A DNA stretch of 49,734 nucleotides from a virus. Made by a program: the position numbers and the translations under genes. The number at the start of each line of letters is the position of its first letter. Within the stretch, counting starts at the first letter, position 1. Positions 1 through 6,704 of this stretch are shown in pieces. The notes below the pieces were generated by a model. That model was not told the origin of the DNA, did no database searches, and saw nothing but the letters and a program-made list of their open reading frames with translations. The stretch is from the IMG/VR virus record IMGVR_UViG_3300031825_000018, positions 1 to 49,734 of that record. The stretch is one strand, 5' to 3'.

Positions 1-4
1 GTCT

Positions 5-10
5 TATAAT
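5..10 (+). promoter_or_regulatory. -10 box of the tRNA-Leu promoter
   Basis: A perfect TATAAT lies 29 bases before the tRNA. The -35 element would be outside the window. Confidence 0.6.
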
Positions 11-39
11 CTCGCGTGCGGGGCGCCCCAAGCCCCCAT

Positions 40-123
40 GCCGAAGTGGCGGAATAGGCAGACGCGTCGGTCTCAAAAACCGATTCTCGAAAGGGAGTGC
101 GGGTTCGACCCCCGCCTTCGGCA
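40..123 (+). tRNA. tRNA-Leu (anticodon CAA), phage integration site
   Basis: The acceptor strands GCCGAAG and CTTCGGC pair. The anticodon stem TCGGT/ACCGA holds the seven-base loop CTCAAAA, giving anticodon CAA. The T arm is GCGGG-TTCGACC-CCCGC. A long variable arm, as expected for class II tRNA-Leu, lies between them. The discriminator is A and CCA is not encoded. The 3' part (from 72) is repeated at the far end of the prophage, so the gene is kept whole after integration, with its 3' half supplied by the phage. Confidence 0.96.
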
Positions 124-127
124 ACTG
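72..127 (+). repeat. attL core (56-bp direct repeat with 49618-49673)
   Basis: It is identical base for base to 49618-49673 and covers the tRNA anticodon loop through 4 bases past its 3' end. Similarity continues with four mismatches to about 157, into the terminator. Phage integration into tRNA 3' ends by tyrosine recombinases is the standard explanation. Confidence 0.95.
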
Positions 128-144
128 CATAGCGTGGCTAAAAA

Positions 145-188
145 CAGCGGCCCCGGTCTCTCCCTTTCAGGATGGACCGGGGCCGCTG
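145..188 (-). terminator. Intrinsic terminator of the integrase gene
   Basis: Perfect 14-bp arms (145-158 and 175-188) enclose a 16-base loop. On the minus strand the stem is followed by five T residues. It lies just past the integrase stop and can also end tRNA transcription, replacing the host terminator now displaced to 49692-49733. Confidence 0.8.
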
Positions 189-234
189 CCCGCATTTTGC
201 CCGCATTCTCCAAAATGCCCGCTCAGGTGCCCGC
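187..234. promoter_or_regulatory. Left integrase arm-type sites (TGCCCGC x4)
   Basis: TGCCCGC occurs at 187-193, 198-204, 216-222 and 228-234. The first pair has an 11-bp period, about one helical turn. The same pair with the same spacing recurs at the other prophage end (49482-49499). Repeated short sites flanking the core on both sides are what arm-type integrase sites look like. The last copy runs into the integrase coding end. Confidence 0.65.
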
Positions 235-1392
235 TTCGGGCTCCTCATTTTTCTTCCGGAACGCATCCCCAATCTTGTCCGCCGCGTTCCTGCCCGCACC
301 CGGCAACTTGTGCCCGTAGCGGTCCAGGGTGAACGAGCTCGTCGAGTGCCCCGCCAGCGAACTGACGACCTTCACGTTCACGCCGGCCTCTAACAACTGG
401 CTGATGTAGCCGTGGCGCAGGTCGTTCGGCTTCACGTCGAGGCCCAGGCCCGCCGTCATCGCGCGCACGGCTCGGGTATAGCTGGTGGGCACGAACGGCT
501 GCCCGTCTTCCTGGCACGCCACCAGTCCGGACTCGTGGTAGCAGTTCCCCAGCAGCTCCCGGTATTCGCGTTGCTTCTCCCGGTGCGCCGTCAGGATCTC
601 CACGAGCTGCGGCGGTAGCTCGATCGGGCGGCGTCCGTTCTTCGTCTTGGGCTCTTTGAAGACCAGCCCGGCGCGGCCGCCGTCCGTCTCGATCAGGGCT
701 TGTCGCACGCGCAGGATCCCGGCGTCGAGGTCCACGTCTTCCCACCGCAGCCCCAGCACCTCGCTCCGCCGCATGCCCGTGTAGATGGAGATCGCCATCG
801 GCACGAAGAGCGCGTGTCCCGCGAAACCGCGTAGGAGCTCGACGCACACGTCCACGTCCGGAGCGTTGATCTCGGCCGGCAGGGGCTTGGGCGCGTCCAC
901 GGCATCCGCGGGGTTCCAGGCCAGGAGCCGCCACTTGACGCCCTGCTTTAAGGCGGAGTGGAGAATCCGGTGCAGGTGCAGCACCGTTTGCGCGGAGAGG
1001 CCGCCCTTCCCATGCTTCCGGCCGCTCACCGCCGCCTCGTTGTAGAAGCGCTGGATGTGCAGCGGTTGGAGCTGCGCGAGGAGCAGGTCGCCCAGGGCCG
1101 GGATGATGTAGGCTCGCGTCTTGTGGGTGTACTCGCGGAGCGTCTTGAGGCCGACCTTCGGCGCTGCGCCTTCCTTCAACCACTGCTCCATGAACGCTCG
1201 GACGGTGAGCTTCGACGGCTCCACGTAGGCGCCCGTCTGCAGCTCGTGGAGGAGCTGCGTCATCACCGCCCGCGCCGCCTTCTTCGTCTCGAAACCCGAG
1301 CGGTAGATCTCCTTCCGCCGGCCGTCCTCTCCCACGCCGAGGTCAATGATCACCTGATACCGGGTGCCCCGCTTCCGGACCCTTCCCGTCAT
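223..1392 (-). CDS. int: Phage integrase, tyrosine recombinase
   Basis: This 389-aa enzyme should catalyse recombination between attP and the tRNA-Leu attB. It has an N-terminal arm-binding region, an all-helical core-binding domain, and a catalytic domain. Numbered from an upstream in-frame start 12 residues earlier, visible residues are R220 (TGMRRSEVLGL), a lysine in EPKTKNGRR, R338 in NDLRHGY, H361 in LAGHSTS and Y371 in DRYGH. The usual first histidine of HxLRH is an asparagine here. I chose the ATG at 1392 because it overlaps the stop of the upstream gene (ATGA) and GGAGGGAG precedes it. It lies beside attL, as is usual, and is translationally coupled to the ImmA-like gene. Confidence 0.93.
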   Translation of the reverse strand: MTGRVRKRGTRYQVIIDLGVGEDGRRKEIYRSGFETKKAARAVMTQLLHELQTGAYVEPSKLTVRAFMEQWLKEGAAPKVGLKTLREYTHKTRAYIIPALGDLLLAQLQPLHIQRFYNEAAVSGRKHGKGGLSAQTVLHLHRILHSALKQGVKWRLLAWNPADAVDAPKPLPAEINAPDVDVCVELLRGFAGHALFVPMAISIYTGMRRSEVLGLRWEDVDLDAGILRVRQALIETDGGRAGLVFKEPKTKNGRRPIELPPQLVEILTAHREKQREYRELLGNCYHESGLVACQEDGQPFVPTSYTRAVRAMTAGLGLDVKPNDLRHGYISQLLEAGVNVKVVSSLAGHSTSSFTLDRYGHKLPGAGRNAADKIGDAFRKKNEEPEAGT

Positions 1393-2195
1393 CCCAGCGA
1401 CTCCCTCCGCCCCAGCCGGGCACCCCACGCCCGCAGCTCCGGCAGCGGAATCTTCCCATCCACCGCCGGCCCGCCTTGATAACGCCGGTACTTGGCGCGG
1501 AACTCATCCAGCGTAAAGCAGATCAGCTCCACGTTGATTCGCCATTGCAGATCCGCCAGGTCCTCCGCGTTGGTGGGGATCTCATAGTCTGTCCCATCAT
1601 CCTGATAGGGCCCCACACAGATCGACGGCCGGCCCCCGCGCTTCCAGATCGACACCCAGAAGTGCGGATAGGCGCTCCACGCGGGCGGTTGACGCAGTTC
1701 CACCACTTTGCCCCGCAGCCGCTGCCGGCGGCGCTGGACGAGGCTCACCGCGCACCCGGTAAGCTCCGCCAGGTCGTGGTCATCGCGGATCATATAGACC
1801 AGCCGCGCGGGGATGAGGAACGCCAGCAGGAACTCCTCCACCTCGCGCTCCTCGTGCTCCTCCCAGTAGTCCGCGAGGGCACGCTCCCGCGGATCGTCCA
1901 TGTCTCCGTAGCGGCGAAAGTACCAGCCGGCGCCGTGCCGCAGCAGGTAATGGGTCGCCTCGTGGAAGGCGCTTTCGTCGAGAGCCCGCTCGTTGATGCC
2001 ACGTGGCAACAGCACCAGGCCGCGGTGCCCCGGGATCTCCACGTAGCGCGCGCGGTCGATCCGGCACCCGTGCTCGATGATCAGCAGATCACCCAGGAGA
2101 TCGATCACCCGGCCCCGATCCTCCGGGGTGGGGCACTCCTCGATCCCCAGTGCCAGGTGGAACGCCGCAGCCCGCTCTTCCTCGAACCAGCCCAT
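1389..2195 (-). CDS. ImmA/IrrE-like zinc metallopeptidase
   Basis: The 268-aa protein contains HEATH at residues 78-82, a HExxH zinc motif. It is followed by an acidic helix and EVEEFLLAFLIPARLV, which resembles the third-ligand region of ImmA/IrrE peptidases. A segment like DLAELTGCAVSLVQRR comes next, as in that family. ImmA enzymes cleave phage or ICE repressors to trigger excision, so a role in induction is an inference. The gene is coupled to int by a 4-bp overlap, which fits control of excision. ATG at 2195 has GGAGTGAGG upstream. The N-terminal HTH found in some relatives is absent. Confidence 0.75.
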   Translation of the reverse strand: MGWFEEERAAAFHLALGIEECPTPEDRGRVIDLLGDLLIIEHGCRIDRARYVEIPGHRGLVLLPRGINERALDESAFHEATHYLLRHGAGWYFRRYGDMDDPRERALADYWEEHEEREVEEFLLAFLIPARLVYMIRDDHDLAELTGCAVSLVQRRRQRLRGKVVELRQPPAWSAYPHFWVSIWKRGGRPSICVGPYQDDGTDYEIPTNAEDLADLQWRINVELICFTLDEFRAKYRRYQGGPAVDGKIPLPELRAWGARLGRRESLG

Positions 2196-2303
2196 GCCTC
2201 ACTCCACGCCATATCAGCTAACGCCTGTTTGCGTATTATGGCGGAAAGCAGCGGAAGTTAGGGTGTCAAATGGGGTCTATATCCGGATCGACGGGCTTTT
2301 TCG

Positions 2304-2762
2304 TCAATCTGCGGCGGGGTTGTCTTGCGCAGATTTATGAGCCATTGAGACGGGATACTCGGCCGCCAATTCCCATTCTGTGGCCGGCTCCACGCCTCGT
2401 AGTTCCAGTTTGAGCCAGAACTCTCCAGCGGGGGAGGCGGGGAAGCCGTCGATTCGAGCGGTGTTACGTTGGGTGCGAAGCGTCATCGCGAATTCGACCT
2501 GTGCTTCGAGGGCCACTACACCATCCGGACGTACCACGGACACACGCTGTTCATAGCGGCGACCTTCATCCTCAGGTTGCTGGAGCCATACCGCACAACT
2601 GCCCCAAGCCATGGGTATGGTTACACCCTCGGCAAGCTGTTGCGCCGGCAGGTCCGCCAACGGGGCCTCAAAGCCCTCCAGTAGCTGGATAAACGAAATG
2701 GTGTTGTCATTCCGGTCCACGAGCACTCGCTGGAACGGAGCAAAAAGAAGTAACCGGGGCAT
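2304..2762 (-). CDS. Hypothetical protein, DUF6941-like, third gene of a toxin-antitoxin operon
   Basis: The 152-aa product is predicted mostly beta from its alternating hydrophobic pattern, with no signal peptide or membrane segment. The start MPRLLLFAPFQRVLVDRNDN and the following ISFIQLLEGF resemble DUF6941-type proteins as I remember them; this assignment is tentative. It begins 9 bases after the antitoxin stop with AAGGA upstream, so it is co-transcribed with the toxin-antitoxin pair. Its size and position match the SecB-like chaperone of tripartite TAC systems, but I see no clear SecB motif. The function is unknown. Confidence 0.6.
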   Translation of the reverse strand: MPRLLLFAPFQRVLVDRNDNTISFIQLLEGFEAPLADLPAQQLAEGVTIPMAWGSCAVWLQQPEDEGRRYEQRVSVVRPDGVVALEAQVEFAMTLRTQRNTARIDGFPASPAGEFWLKLELRGVEPATEWELAAEYPVSMAHKSAQDNPAAD

Positions 2763-2771
2763 GACGTATCC

Positions 2772-3299
2772 TTAGGCGGCAACGAGCACACGAGGCACAC
2801 TGAAACTCGCAGAGGTAGTGGCTTCACCGCCTCCGCGTGCTGCAACGCTCGTATGAGAGACATTCTGGACAGAACGTACATCCCGCACCGTCATTACTGC
2901 GTTACCGGCATCCTGGAAGGATCGGGCGGCCTCCTTCGGCTTAGCGACTTGCCAAGTTGGAACGCTAAGCCGGCGAACGGGCTCGGCGCTGCGTTCGCCG
3001 GTCGTCAGGAACCTTACGTCTAGGTCTTTCCCAAGTGCTGCGGCTACCCGCTTGAGCATAGTGAGGGAGTGCCCCTCATAGTCATCATCTTCCAGTTGAC
3101 AGATAACCGTGTGAGTGGTGTCCGCTCGTAAGGCTAGCTCTCTCTGGGTCAGGCCCGCCGCTTTGCGCAATCGACGGATCTCCCGTGCAATCCGCAGATT
3201 CAGCCGTGCCTCTTCCAGATCCGCGTGGTTAGCGTCTCCTCCGTAAAACTCGGCGTAGATAATGTCCAGCGCGTCGCCCGTAGCTTGCTTCTTGCGCAT
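2772..3299 (-). CDS. XRE-family antitoxin (HigA-like)
   Basis: The 175-aa protein has a central helix-turn-helix of the XRE type, with IRRLRKAAGLTQRELALRAD and then THTVICQLEDDDYEG. It carries about 75 residues beyond the HTH, rich in Ser, Thr, Val and Ala, which is longer than most HigA proteins. It starts 4 bases after the toxin stop at the ATG at 3299 with GGTGAGAG upstream. The order toxin then antitoxin is typical of HigBA modules. It probably neutralises the toxin and represses the operon through the palindrome at 3789-3806. An upstream in-frame start exists but lies within the toxin gene. Confidence 0.82.
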   Translation of the reverse strand: MRKKQATGDALDIIYAEFYGGDANHADLEEARLNLRIAREIRRLRKAAGLTQRELALRADTTHTVICQLEDDDYEGHSLTMLKRVAAALGKDLDVRFLTTGERSAEPVRRLSVPTWQVAKPKEAARSFQDAGNAVMTVRDVRSVQNVSHTSVAARGGGEATTSASFSVPRVLVAA

Positions 3300-3303
3300 A
3301 CTC

Positions 3304-3771
3304 TCACCCTTCGGGATGCACGTGTCGGGGTGGATTGGTCTCCACCTTCCGCTTTCGTTCTTTGGCAAGGCGGATAGCCTCGCGAATTTCTTCATCCAAA
3401 TCGTCTTGGGGCTCGTGCCCGTGTGGCGTCGGGTCCTTCAGGTAGACGGTTCTCCGCGCCACTGCCTGCTTGATCTCTCGCGGAGGGATCACATCCGTTT
3501 TGGTGATCCCATGTGAGATGACTGCTGCGGCTTGTCCATGGAAGAAGTAGAGCAGCCGGTAGTGTACGGACTGGAAGCGAGCACGGAGATCATAGATGTC
3601 GTCATCCAGGTAGGCCGCTTCCGGCCGCTCCATCTCCCACCCGAGTTCCCGCAAAAGTTCAATGCGCGCTATGCACTTAGCGCGTGCCTTCGGCGGAAGA
3701 GTCCGCAGCCAATCCAGCACCGGGATCCGGCCATCGTCTTCCCGGTAGAACAAGACTGGCGTCTCTGGCAT
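3304..3771 (-). CDS. RelE/HigB-family toxin (phage Gp49-like)
   Basis: The 155-aa protein has the pattern of Gp49-like HigB toxins: PVLDWLRTLPPKARAKCIARIELL, then DIYDLRARFQSVHYRLLYFF, then HGITKTDVIPPREIKQAVAR. Known members are ribosome-dependent mRNA endonucleases. The C-terminal tail (about 40 residues, charged) is long for the family. It is the first gene of a three-gene operon with its antitoxin and an extra gene. In a prophage it may act in addiction or against other phages; that is inference. The ATG at 3771 has only a weak purine-rich Shine-Dalgarno. Confidence 0.82.
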   Translation of the reverse strand: MPETPVLFYREDDGRIPVLDWLRTLPPKARAKCIARIELLRELGWEMERPEAAYLDDDIYDLRARFQSVHYRLLYFFHGQAAAVISHGITKTDVIPPREIKQAVARRTVYLKDPTPHGHEPQDDLDEEIREAIRLAKERKRKVETNPPRHVHPEG

Positions 3772-3788
3772 CTCTTCTCTACCCCGAT

Positions 3789-3806
3789 TTTCGTAATATT
3801 ACGAAA
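3789..3806. promoter_or_regulatory. 18-bp palindromic operator upstream of the toxin-antitoxin operon
   Basis: TTTCGTAATATTACGAAA is a perfect palindrome lying 17 bp upstream of the toxin start in an unusually AT-rich patch. Antitoxin autorepression at such sites is the norm for HigA-type proteins. Confidence 0.65.
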
Positions 3807-3889
3807 TTCCGTCAAGAAATTCCTTTCGGAAATTTCCCGACCTCGTTTCCAAGGCGCTCTACAGGCACAAAAGCAGGGGAACCCGCCTA

Positions 3890-3937
3890 CCCCTTCCCGG
3901 AGTGCTTCAGCACCACCCGCTCCAACTCGACGATGCG
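3890..3937 (-). pseudogene. Remnant of a duplicated repressor 3' end
   Basis: Minus-strand translation just past the stop of the 461-aa gene reads RIVELERVVLKHSGKG then stop. The repressor-like gene at 5351-5968 ends VAELERVLRKHFGKG. The nucleotide match extends on both sides. This looks like a leftover of a duplication in which the 461-aa gene was placed next to a second, now degenerate copy. Confidence 0.5.
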
Positions 3938-5323
3938 CTAAAGGTTGATCGCCCGCCAATTCCCGCTTGTATCCACGAAACGGTGTCCCCTGATGCACCG
4001 GGCCTCGTGGCCCCCACCGAGACCAGAAGCGTTCGTCACTTCGGCCAGTTCGTGCCCACAAGGAAGCTTCGTCACTACCTCGGTCGTGCCACCGAAGTTC
4101 ATCTTGGCACCCCTCGCGCCTCCCAGGCCACCGCCTCCCAACCCGCCTCCCATCACGTTCCCGGCACCGGTGCGAGCGCTTGGAGGCACTGGCCTCGGCG
4201 GTTGCACCGGAGCGGACACCACAATCGGCGCCACGACCCCCGGAGTCGCTGGCAGGATCGTGCTCGGCGGCACTTTACTCCCCGCGGCTCCGATCGGCGT
4301 CCACCGGCCGGCACGCATTCGGTATTGATGGCCCTGCGTGCAGATGCCCGTCTCGCCTCCGGCCTGCGTACTTATAAAACGCGCGAATGCATGACCGCAT
4401 GGCATCGCGTTCGGGTCCACGGCCTCTCGTTGCGGTGCGGTCACCCGTCGCAGGGAGGGTGCAGACGTCGGTGCCCTATAGGAGTTCGACCAGTCCGGTT
4501 GGCCAGGTCGCGGCGCGGAGGATGGCTGATAGACCGCCCCCCGGCGTGCTTCCCATTCCGCCTGACGTTCTCGGGAGAGTTGAACCTCTCTCTCCCGCTC
4601 GGCCGCGCGGCGTGCTTCCCATTCCGCCTGATGTTCTCGGGAGAGTTGAATCTCTCTCTCCCGCTCGGCCGTCTGCGCTTGCAGCCGAAGTTGTTCCGCT
4701 TGTGCTTCCGCTCGCTTCGTCTCGGCCAGTCTGGCCTCGGCTACGCGCTCATCCCAAACCCGCGCACCGGCCAGACCCACCCCGGTCACAACCAATGCGA
4801 AGAACACCGCCGTAGATATCGCGGCAAAGCGACGCCGGCGCTGCAAGATGTCGGCAGCGGGCGCCCCATCCGGTGCCGTGAGGTAAAGGCGGCGTAAGCG
4901 CATCTGTAAGAACGAAAGCAGCCACCCCCAGAAGACTAGATACAGCAGGCTGTACCCGAACTGCTCCGCGCCATCACGCTTTAGCAGGTACTCCACCAGG
5001 TAGCGAACGCTGCCGAGGAACACCAGCGCTGTCATCACCAGGCCCACCCCGGTCCACGTCATCGAGACGTTCCGCTCGGTATTGTCCAGCGGACCACCTA
5101 CCGCCGAGGTAGGCGTGTAGTTTGGCACCACCGGCGGTACATAAGCCGGCGGCGCGTATTGGGGTGCCGCCGGTGGGGGAGGGGCGCCGCTGGTGCCCAG
5201 CATCGTTTGATCGTTGGTCGCCGCGAAGTTGGTGCGATACTGACGGCCGCATCCCGCGCAGAACGCCGCATCTAGCAGCGCCGGTTGCTTACACCGGGGG
5301 CAGATCTTGTGCTGTGCCGACAT
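3938..5323 (-). CDS. Zinc-ribbon membrane protein with coiled coil and duplicated Cys-Gly-His modules
   Basis: The 461-aa protein starts with a zinc ribbon (C8, C11, C22, C25), then a Pro-rich linker, and three hydrophobic segments at about 90-110, 122-141 and 167-188. A charged coiled coil holds two 22-aa repeats (REREVQLSRERQAEWEARR type). Two C-terminal modules each contain CGH followed by a cysteine and GH, the second after a Gly-rich stretch. It resembles host zinc-ribbon membrane proteins more than a virion part. Its place in the lysogenic region suggests expression in the lysogen. I cannot assign a function. ATG at 5323 has GGAG upstream. Confidence 0.72.
   Translation of the reverse strand: MSAQHKICPRCKQPALLDAAFCAGCGRQYRTNFAATNDQTMLGTSGAPPPPAAPQYAPPAYVPPVVPNYTPTSAVGGPLDNTERNVSMTWTGVGLVMTALVFLGSVRYLVEYLLKRDGAEQFGYSLLYLVFWGWLLSFLQMRLRRLYLTAPDGAPAADILQRRRRFAAISTAVFFALVVTGVGLAGARVWDERVAEARLAETKRAEAQAEQLRLQAQTAEREREIQLSREHQAEWEARRAAEREREVQLSRERQAEWEARRGAVYQPSSAPRPGQPDWSNSYRAPTSAPSLRRVTAPQREAVDPNAMPCGHAFARFISTQAGGETGICTQGHQYRMRAGRWTPIGAAGSKVPPSTILPATPGVVAPIVVSAPVQPPRPVPPSARTGAGNVMGGGLGGGGLGGARGAKMNFGGTTEVVTKLPCGHELAEVTNASGLGGGHEARCIRGHRFVDTSGNWRAINL
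4542..4673. repeat. 66-bp tandem repeat, two copies
   Basis: Copies at 4542-4607 and 4608-4673 differ at only a few bases. They encode the two 22-aa coiled-coil repeats of the zinc-ribbon membrane protein, so the unit length keeps the frame. Confidence 0.85.
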
Positions 5324-5350
5324 CCTCGTTCTCCGTGCGCACCCGCGCGG

Positions 5351-5968
5351 CTAACCCTTCCCGAAATGCTTTCGGAGCACCCGCTCCAGTTCCGCCACCT
5401 CGGCCCGCGCGTCTTCTGCGGACAGGCCCTTCGAACCGCCCTCACCTGAACCGCGCTCGGGCACGAACTCCGCCAGGCCCTCCGCGGACAGGCGCTCCTT
5501 CATCGCGTCCAGTTCCTGCTTTATGACCTGGCCATACGTGAGTTCCCGAGCGGCGTGCTCTTCCACAGCCCGCACGGCAGCCTCTGCGGCCACCTGTCGC
5601 ACCATGTCCACGGTAAGGGGCGTCTCATCCGCCACGTCGGCACCACCGGGCTGGACGGTGGGGGAGGCATACCGGAGCCCGAACCCCGCCTTCTCTGCAA
5701 GCCAATCGGACGCCGTTTCCCGGGTGCACTCCCCAAAGCGCGCCGTGACCTCGGCGCCATAAAGCTCACAGATCCGCTGCCAGAAGCCTTCTGCGAACGT
5801 GCGAAGCGTGGCTTCCCAGCCGACCTTGCCCTTCTTGAGGTCCCCAAGCGGCGTGCGAGACAGCTTGTAGTCGACGTGGATGGCCGCTTGTTCTAGCGAC
5901 ATCTCGCCGAGCACGTCTGTCACGATCCGGCCGACTTCCCGGTTCAACCCGCCACTAGCCCTTGGCAT
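5351..5968 (-). CDS. Probable phage repressor with N-terminal helix-turn-helix
   Basis: The 205-aa protein has a helical N-terminus in which SLEQAAIHVDYKLSRTPLGDLKKG followed by GWEATLRTFAEGF looks like an XRE-type HTH. A C-terminal helix (ELERVLRKHFGKG) may serve oligomerisation. I chose the ATG at 5968 because GAGGAG lies 4-9 bases upstream and overlaps the next possible ATG. It diverges from the early operon across a 144-bp region with repeated operator-like sites, the classic place of a CI-type repressor. No peptidase S24 domain is visible, so induction may depend on the ImmA-like protein instead. The repressor assignment rests mainly on position. Confidence 0.62.
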   Translation of the reverse strand: MPRASGGLNREVGRIVTDVLGEMSLEQAAIHVDYKLSRTPLGDLKKGKVGWEATLRTFAEGFWQRICELYGAEVTARFGECTRETASDWLAEKAGFGLRYASPTVQPGGADVADETPLTVDMVRQVAAEAAVRAVEEHAARELTYGQVIKQELDAMKERLSAEGLAEFVPERGSGEGGSKGLSAEDARAEVAELERVLRKHFGKG

Positions 5969-5989
5969 CACGCTCCTCAAGCAGCATCA

Positions 5990-6095
5990 TTCGCGTCATC
6001 ACAAAAAACTGTAACGCGAACATTGACGACAAGATACGACCACGGTAGAATTCAGAAGAACTTGCATACGCGTATGATGCTAACGCTGACGCGAA
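5990..6095. promoter_or_regulatory. Switch-region operator sites (T[A/G]ACGCGAA x3)
   Basis: TGACGCGAA occurs inverted at 5990-5998 and forward at 6087-6095, and TAACGCGAA at 6012-6020. The first two face each other as an inverted repeat centred near 6005, just upstream of the rightward -35. A 12-bp palindrome CATACGCGTATG lies at 6065-6076. The whole set is in the intergenic region between the repressor and the first early gene. Confidence 0.65.
6023..6051 (+). promoter_or_regulatory. Early rightward promoter (pR-like)
   Basis: TTGACG (6023-6028), a 17-bp spacer, and TAGAAT (6046-6051) match the sigma-70 consensus at ten of twelve positions. The start point would fall near 6058, ahead of the HTH gene at 6113. 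Confidence 0.75.
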
Positions 6096-6112
6096 CGCGC
6101 GGAGTGCCTCTG

Positions 6113-6352
6113 ATGCGAATGACCCGAGAACGCGGACAAACGGGAGCCCGAAGGGATGTCGAGGCGGCCTACCAACGGGTGGCCGGCGAGTACAAGCCCT
6201 ACCACGAAATCGCGGCCGGCTTGTTCGACACCCACGGAACGGCTGCCCTGGTGCAAGCGGAGATCGAGAGTCGTTACGGCCGCAAGATCTCCGAGAAGAC
6301 GGCAAACGATTGGATCAACCGCGGCCTCGCCGCGCGGAGGGAGTTAGTCTGA
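6113..6352 (+). CDS. Small DNA-binding protein, Cro- or CII-like by position
   Basis: The 79-aa product has a helical segment (ALVQAEIESRYGRKISEKT, then ANDWINRGL) compatible with a helix-turn-helix. I placed the start at the ATG at 6113 because GGAG is 8 bases upstream and earlier in-frame starts overlap the operator sites and promoter. As the first gene behind the early promoter and divergent from the repressor, it is the natural Cro or activator candidate. The stop overlaps the next start (TGATG). Confidence 0.6.
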   Translation: MRMTRERGQTGARRDVEAAYQRVAGEYKPYHEIAAGLFDTHGTAALVQAEIESRYGRKISEKTANDWINRGLAARRELV

Positions 6353-6498
6353 TGTCCGAGACCCTCAACCTGGTCTCTTCCCTCGTCTCGTTCGCGGGTG
6401 CCGTGGTGACCCTCGTCACCCTCACCCGCACGCTGCCCACCACGCCGCCGCAGCCTGCCCCGCGCCGGCGCGCGCGTCGCCGAGAGGGGAGGGACTGA
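6352..6498 (+). CDS. Small single-pass membrane protein
   Basis: The 48-aa product has one hydrophobic segment (LVSSLVSFAGAVVTLVTL) followed by a Pro- and Arg-rich tail (RRRARRREGRD), predicting an inside-positive C-terminus. Its start shares one base with the preceding stop. Such short early membrane proteins are common in phages, but I recognise no family. Confidence 0.5.
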   Translation: MSETLNLVSSLVSFAGAVVTLVTLTRTLPTTPPQPAPRRRARRREGRD

Positions 6499-6500
6499 TC

Positions 6501-6701
6501 ATGGCAGCCCCCAAGGCCAACCTCGCGGACAAGCCGGACGCGATGACCACCCAGGATGCGGCCGACGTGCTCGGTATCTGCGAGAAGCAGGTCCGCACGC
6601 TGATACGGCGCAAGGAGCTGCCCTCCCTCAAGCTGGGCCGCCGCATCATCATCCCCAAGGCCAAGCTCGCCGCGCTGCTCGGCGTGGGCAAGGAGGCGTA
6701 A
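6501..6701 (+). CDS. Excisionase-family DNA-binding protein (HTH_17 type)
   Basis: The 66-aa protein contains MTTQDAADVLGICEKQVRTL then IRRKELPSLKLGRRIIIPKA, the typical layout of MerR-like excisionase-family winged HTH proteins: an HTH followed by a beta-wing with a conserved arginine. Such proteins act as Xis factors or transcription regulators. The arm-type sites at the prophage ends would allow an Xis role, which is inference. The ATG at 6501 has GGGAGGGA upstream. Confidence 0.78.
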   Translation: MAAPKANLADKPDAMTTQDAADVLGICEKQVRTLIRRKELPSLKLGRRIIIPKAKLAALLGVGKEA

Positions 6702-6704
6702 CCC

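Noticed and set aside
245-1183. Long alternative frames opposite or within the integrase and other genes
   Set aside because: They are Arg/Pro/Ala-rich shadow frames typical of GC-rich coding DNA and lack ribosome sites and motifs.
2196-2303. A promoter for the peptidase-integrase operon (TTGACA near 2265 and CATAAT near 2237)
   Set aside because: On the minus strand the two elements are about 23 bases apart, too far for a normal sigma-70 promoter; a promoter is likely here but I cannot place it.
4542-4673. Tandem 66-bp repeat as a CRISPR-like array
   Set aside because: Only two head-to-tail copies without spacers, both in frame within one gene.
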